Below the pieces are notes generated by a model that did no database searches, had not been told where the DNA came from, and saw only the letters and a program-made list of their open reading frames with translations. A program made the translations under genes and the position numbers. Of a DNA stretch of 8,500 nt, positions 6,223 through 8,500 are shown in pieces (the first letter of the stretch is position 1; each line of letters begins with the position of its first letter). This DNA comes from JBDKGV01 sp039798005. Its GTDB lineage: Bacteria; Fibrobacterota; Fibrobacteria; UBA5070. The DNA lies in assembly GCA_039798005.1 (NCBI GenBank), contig JBDKGV010000150.1:1-8500 (forward strand), written 5' to 3'.

Positions 6223-8148
6223 CTATCTGCCCTCCTTTCCGACCTTGCGCTGGAGCACGAAGGCCTTCTGCAGGTTTTCCCGCGTCGCTTCAATCTCATG
6301 GATCGGCTCGCTCAGTTCCGTTTCCAAGGCCTTCTTCAAAGCCTCCAGAGCCTTCCGGAAGCGTTCGTTGCCGACCGTGCTTTCCGAGTCGTTCACGATC
6401 TCGTCCTGCAAAGGGATGCCGTAGGCGCCGGCCTTGGTCCTGTCGACTCGCGCCAGCATGGCTCCGGATAGCTGCTGGAATATCGCAGGAGCCTTCTCCC
6501 GCCCAAGGGAAAAGATCGCGTCCATCAAGCGCTGCTCTTGCAGGCGCAGGACCTGCGCTTCCAGTACGATGAAGTCGCGGAGCGCGAGGCTGCGGTCCAT
6601 CGCGCACGGCAGCTTTTCCTGCAGGACATCCCAACGCGCCTTCGCCTTCGAGTCGCGCATATAGTCCGTCAGGGCCGACTGCGCCACGCCGTCGCTTGAA
6701 AGGGGCGGGCCGGTCACGATGACCTGGTCGTTCCAGATCCGCTTCAGGACCGGAAGCAGGGAGGCGAAGGTCTTCTTCGGGAGGGTGTCGATCCACTGCT
6801 CCTGGGCCCAGTCCTCCTGCACTCCCGACGGCGAGATGGTGGGGAGAAGAGAGGTTTCCTTGGCAGTCAGGACCGAGGCGAGCAGGTCGCGCGTCTCGGT
6901 GGCGCAGTTCCCGCTCAGGAAGTGATAGTCGCCTTCGTAGCCCCAGTGCGATTCAAGGATCCTGTGGAGCAGGGTTCGCTTCTGCTGTGGGTCCAGACGG
7001 ATCGGGTAGGCGGCCAGGCTGCGAAGCTCGCCGTGCAGGTACTCGCGGAAGATCTCGTCGAAGGTCATCAGGAAGAGCCGCGAAGGGAAGCGGTCCTTGA
7101 CAATGCTCAGGAGCCCCGGCTCGATCCCGCGCACATCGGCCCGGTAGCTGACCACCACATGCCAGTAGGTGTCGTCCTCGCAGGCGGGGCCCATCGGGGT
7201 CGCGGGAATGGCCGTCCTCGTGGCGCTGTCGAACCGTGCCGGTGCGCACATCACCAGGCGCAGCATCGAGTGGCCCCACCGGCTGATGAAGCTGGTTCCG
7301 GGCGTTGCCAGCAGGTAGTCCACCCGGTAGAGACGGGCCGGATCGAGGTCCTGACGCAGCACGCCTCCTCCTCCCGTCGCGTAGACCTGCGTGTTGACGC
7401 GGCAGGTGCGGGTCGGGAACGGATCGAAGCCGAAGGCCTTGGCGAAGTAGGCGGACTGCGACGGCCTGCGGCAGGCGTAGGTCGAGTCGAGCAGGAAATG
7501 CTCGAAGTTGACGGCGAAGGACTCCTGGCCCGAGCGCATCTCGTAAGGGTCGGGGGAGCGCGGCGGATGGGTGTTCTTGAGGGTGGGCCAGAGCGAACCC
7601 GGCACGATGTCGACCAGGCGCAGGTACCGCTCGTCGGCGGAGGGCACGGGAAAGGTCGGTGCGCCACCACGACGAAGGGCCTCCCGTTCGTAGGCATGGG
7701 CCAGTTCGTGCAGGACGGCCGCCAGCGCCTCGAAGTGCAGGCTTCCGTGCCGGCAACTCATGGGCTCCTTCACAGGGGCATCCGGTGCATAGTGGCGCGG
7801 GAGTCCCGCGTGCAGGACGACCTTGCCGCCGCGCCCAAGCAACGCCGGTTCGAAGCGGGCCAGCACCAGGCCGGATTTCTCCTGGGGGACCTCGCAGAAT
7901 TCCTTCGCCTCGGGAAGGGGAACGTCGGCGCTGTCCAATGCCAAGGAGACGACGGGCTTTCCGGTCAGGGAATCGCTGAGCACCTGCCGGACCTTCAGGG
8001 GCAACCGTCCCCACGCGTCGAGGAACAGGGCCTCGGGCGCGTCGCCGTGCGCAGGCCGTGCGAAGACTGCCGCCAGCACCAACCCCAAAGCGAGCATCGG
8101 GGACCGGGCAGATCCACGGTGGCGAACGGAATGGCGATGAAAGGGCAA
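6223..8148 (-). CDS. Exported HExxH metallopeptidase-like / DUF4105 (Lnb N-terminal domain-like) fusion protein
   Basis: This gene encodes 641 residues from a TTG at 8148. Residues 1-36 form a signal peptide with a basic n-region (RHSVRHRGSARSP), hydrophobic core MLALGLVLAAVFA and a cleavage site near AHG. Residues 147-151 are HELAH (HExxH zinc motif, in VLHELAHAYERE). A likely third ligand is Glu209 in SGQESFAVNFEH. Residues about 255-430 match DUF4105 (PF13387): ARLYRVDYLLATPG, RWGHSMLRL with His293, and SGNCATETRDLL with Cys415. His before Cys is the order expected of a circularly permuted NlpC/P60-papain fold. The last 60 residues are charged and probably helical. The ATG at 8097 also fits the frame, but it lacks a ribosome site and would leave a signal peptide without basic residues, so TTG with GAGG 5 nt upstream is preferred. 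Bacteroidota proteins with this domain have, as I recall, been tied to lipoprotein N-acylation (Lnb). No membrane helices follow here, so that activity is not implied. Likely a periplasmic hydrolase or acyltransferase; substrate unknown. Confidence 0.85.
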   Translation of the reverse strand: MPFHRHSVRHRGSARSPMLALGLVLAAVFARPAHGDAPEALFLDAWGRLPLKVRQVLSDSLTGKPVVSLALDSADVPLPEAKEFCEVPQEKSGLVLARFEPALLGRGGKVVLHAGLPRHYAPDAPVKEPMSCRHGSLHFEALAAVLHELAHAYEREALRRGGAPTFPVPSADERYLRLVDIVPGSLWPTLKNTHPPRSPDPYEMRSGQESFAVNFEHFLLDSTYACRRPSQSAYFAKAFGFDPFPTRTCRVNTQVYATGGGGVLRQDLDPARLYRVDYLLATPGTSFISRWGHSMLRLVMCAPARFDSATRTAIPATPMGPACEDDTYWHVVVSYRADVRGIEPGLLSIVKDRFPSRLFLMTFDEIFREYLHGELRSLAAYPIRLDPQQKRTLLHRILESHWGYEGDYHFLSGNCATETRDLLASVLTAKETSLLPTISPSGVQEDWAQEQWIDTLPKKTFASLLPVLKRIWNDQVIVTGPPLSSDGVAQSALTDYMRDSKAKARWDVLQEKLPCAMDRSLALRDFIVLEAQVLRLQEQRLMDAIFSLGREKAPAIFQQLSGAMLARVDRTKAGAYGIPLQDEIVNDSESTVGNERFRKALEALKKALETELSEPIHEIEATRENLQKAFVLQRKVGKEGR

Positions 8149-8153
8149 GAAAA

Positions 8154-8157
8154 CCTC
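8154..8157 (-). promoter_or_regulatory. Ribosome binding site supporting the TTG start of the DUF4105 gene
   Basis: GAGG on the minus strand, 5 nt before TTG 8146-8148. No comparable site precedes the in-frame ATG at 8097. Together with the basic n-region it adds to the signal peptide, this is why the TTG was chosen. Confidence 0.45.
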
Positions 8158-8231
8158 AAGGATGCGATATTGGGGTCGGGAAAGATACCTTCGGGCGCCC
8201 CCCCGCTCCTGAGTCTTGCCGACGGGCGGGT

Positions 8232-8338
8232 CGGGCTGCCTGCCGGGCCTCCGCAGCCTCCACGCCGGAGACGCTCCGCCGGAGCGTCTGTACGGATCGG
8301 CTGTGGGGTCCCGTCCCTGCGGGCGGCATCCCTGGCGC
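8232..8338 (-). repeat. Repeat, copy B, with an internal hairpin
   Basis: It shares the 26-nt block (8313-8338) and the 13-nt block (8232-8244) with copy A at 5523-5585, in the same orientation and order. The centre is longer and unrelated to that of copy A, and carries a 9-bp perfect hairpin at 8269-8289. Like copy A, it lies 5' of a minus-strand gene (start 8148). Confidence 0.65.
8269..8289. repeat. Perfect 9-bp inverted repeat inside repeat copy B
   Basis: AGACGCTCC (8269-8277) and GGAGCGTCT (8281-8289) are exact reverse complements with a 3-nt loop. It sits in the non-conserved centre of the repeat, where copy A has a shorter stem (CCGC-TTC-GCGG). Confidence 0.7.
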
Positions 8339-8414
8339 GGGGATTCTTTCTTGGCCTCCGGCCGGGGCTTTTGCACTGCGTGCGCGTTGTTCTGGACCTC
8401 CGGCCCAGACCCGG

Positions 8415-8438
8415 CCCAGGGGCACTGGCGCCCCTGGG
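8415..8438. repeat. Perfect 9-bp inverted repeat
   Basis: CCCAGGGGC (8415-8423) and GCCCCTGGG (8430-8438) are exact reverse complements with a 6-nt loop. It lies 8 nt from the next inverted repeat, whose arms also begin with CCCAGGG. Confidence 0.65.
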
Positions 8439-8446
8439 AACCGCCA

Positions 8447-8467
8447 CCCAGGGATGGCATCCCTGGG
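8447..8467. repeat. Near-perfect 21-nt palindrome sharing the core of the repeat
   Basis: CCCAGGGATG (8447-8456), a single G, then CATCCCTGGG (8458-8467). It contains GGCATCCCTGG, the same word found inside the conserved 26-nt block of copies A and B, which suggests it is a related or decayed unit. Confidence 0.65.
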
Positions 8468-8500
8468 GACCCTGCATTTTCGCAACCACTTTGCGCGTCT

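Larger units (their letters stand above)
8149..8500. other. Intergenic region, rich in repeats and hairpins
   Basis: These are the 352 nt upstream of the DUF4105 gene. Open frames run through it, but they have no ribosome site, no recognisable domain, and a composition (arginine, proline, glycine, alanine) expected of non-coding GC-rich DNA. It holds repeat copy B (8232-8338) and inverted repeats at 8269-8289, 8415-8438 and 8447-8467. I could not identify a convincing promoter in it. The start of any upstream gene lies outside the window. Confidence 0.55.

Noticed and set aside
5512..8338. Composite transposon or CRISPR formed by the two direct repeats
   Set aside because: There is no transposase between or beside them, no regular spacing, and only two copies with non-matching centres. 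The genes between look like ordinary envelope genes.
8149..8460. N-terminal extension of the DUF4105 protein up to ATG 8460
   Set aside because: It would translate through the repeat and hairpins and place over 100 basic residues before a clear signal peptide.

Overview
The window is GC-rich DNA, probably from a free-living or uncultured member of the Fibrobacterota. Three observations point there: a TIGR02147 (DUF4423) protein, a family expanded in Fibrobacter; a secreted protein with a Por/T9SS-type C-terminal sorting domain; and a lipoprotein of the regulatory-like plus carbohydrate-binding-like type common in that phylum. The base composition is clearly higher in GC than I recall for rumen Fibrobacter. 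The assignment is inferred from gene families, not from a marker gene.

Layout. (1) Bases 1-1266, plus strand: the C-terminal 421 residues of a DUF2126 (putative amidoligase) protein whose N-terminus lies outside the window. (2) Bases 1267-1320: a short convergent gap with a 10-bp perfect hairpin. (3) Bases 5372 down to 1321, minus strand: a tightly packed three-gene operon. It runs from a TIGR02147 putative regulator (start 5372), through a lipoprotein joined to it by an ATGA overlap (start 4530), to a right-handed beta-helix protein with a C-terminal sorting domain whose ATG directly abuts the lipoprotein stop (start 3261). (4) Bases 5373-5735: intergenic DNA with a weak promoter, one copy of a repeat that recurs later in the window, and two hairpins. 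(5) Bases 8148 down to 5736, minus strand: a two-gene unit. The first gene encodes an exported protein joining an HExxH metallopeptidase-like domain to a DUF4105 (circularly permuted papain/NlpC-P60-like) domain. One base after its stop comes a small exported membrane protein of unknown function. (6) Bases 8149-8500: intergenic DNA with a second copy of the repeat and three strong perfect inverted repeats.

How the genes may work together. The three-gene operon looks like a co-translated module in which a cytoplasmic helix-turn-helix-like protein is made together with an envelope lipoprotein and an exported beta-helix protein probably directed to polysaccharide. The two-gene unit looks like a cell-envelope remodelling pair. 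No tRNA, rRNA, CRISPR array, transposase or phage gene was seen. The most noteworthy items are the coupled TIGR02147-lipoprotein-sorted beta-helix operon, the HExxH-DUF4105 fusion with its probable TTG start, and the two-copy repeat with conserved ends and unrelated centres, each copy lying 5' of a minus-strand unit.
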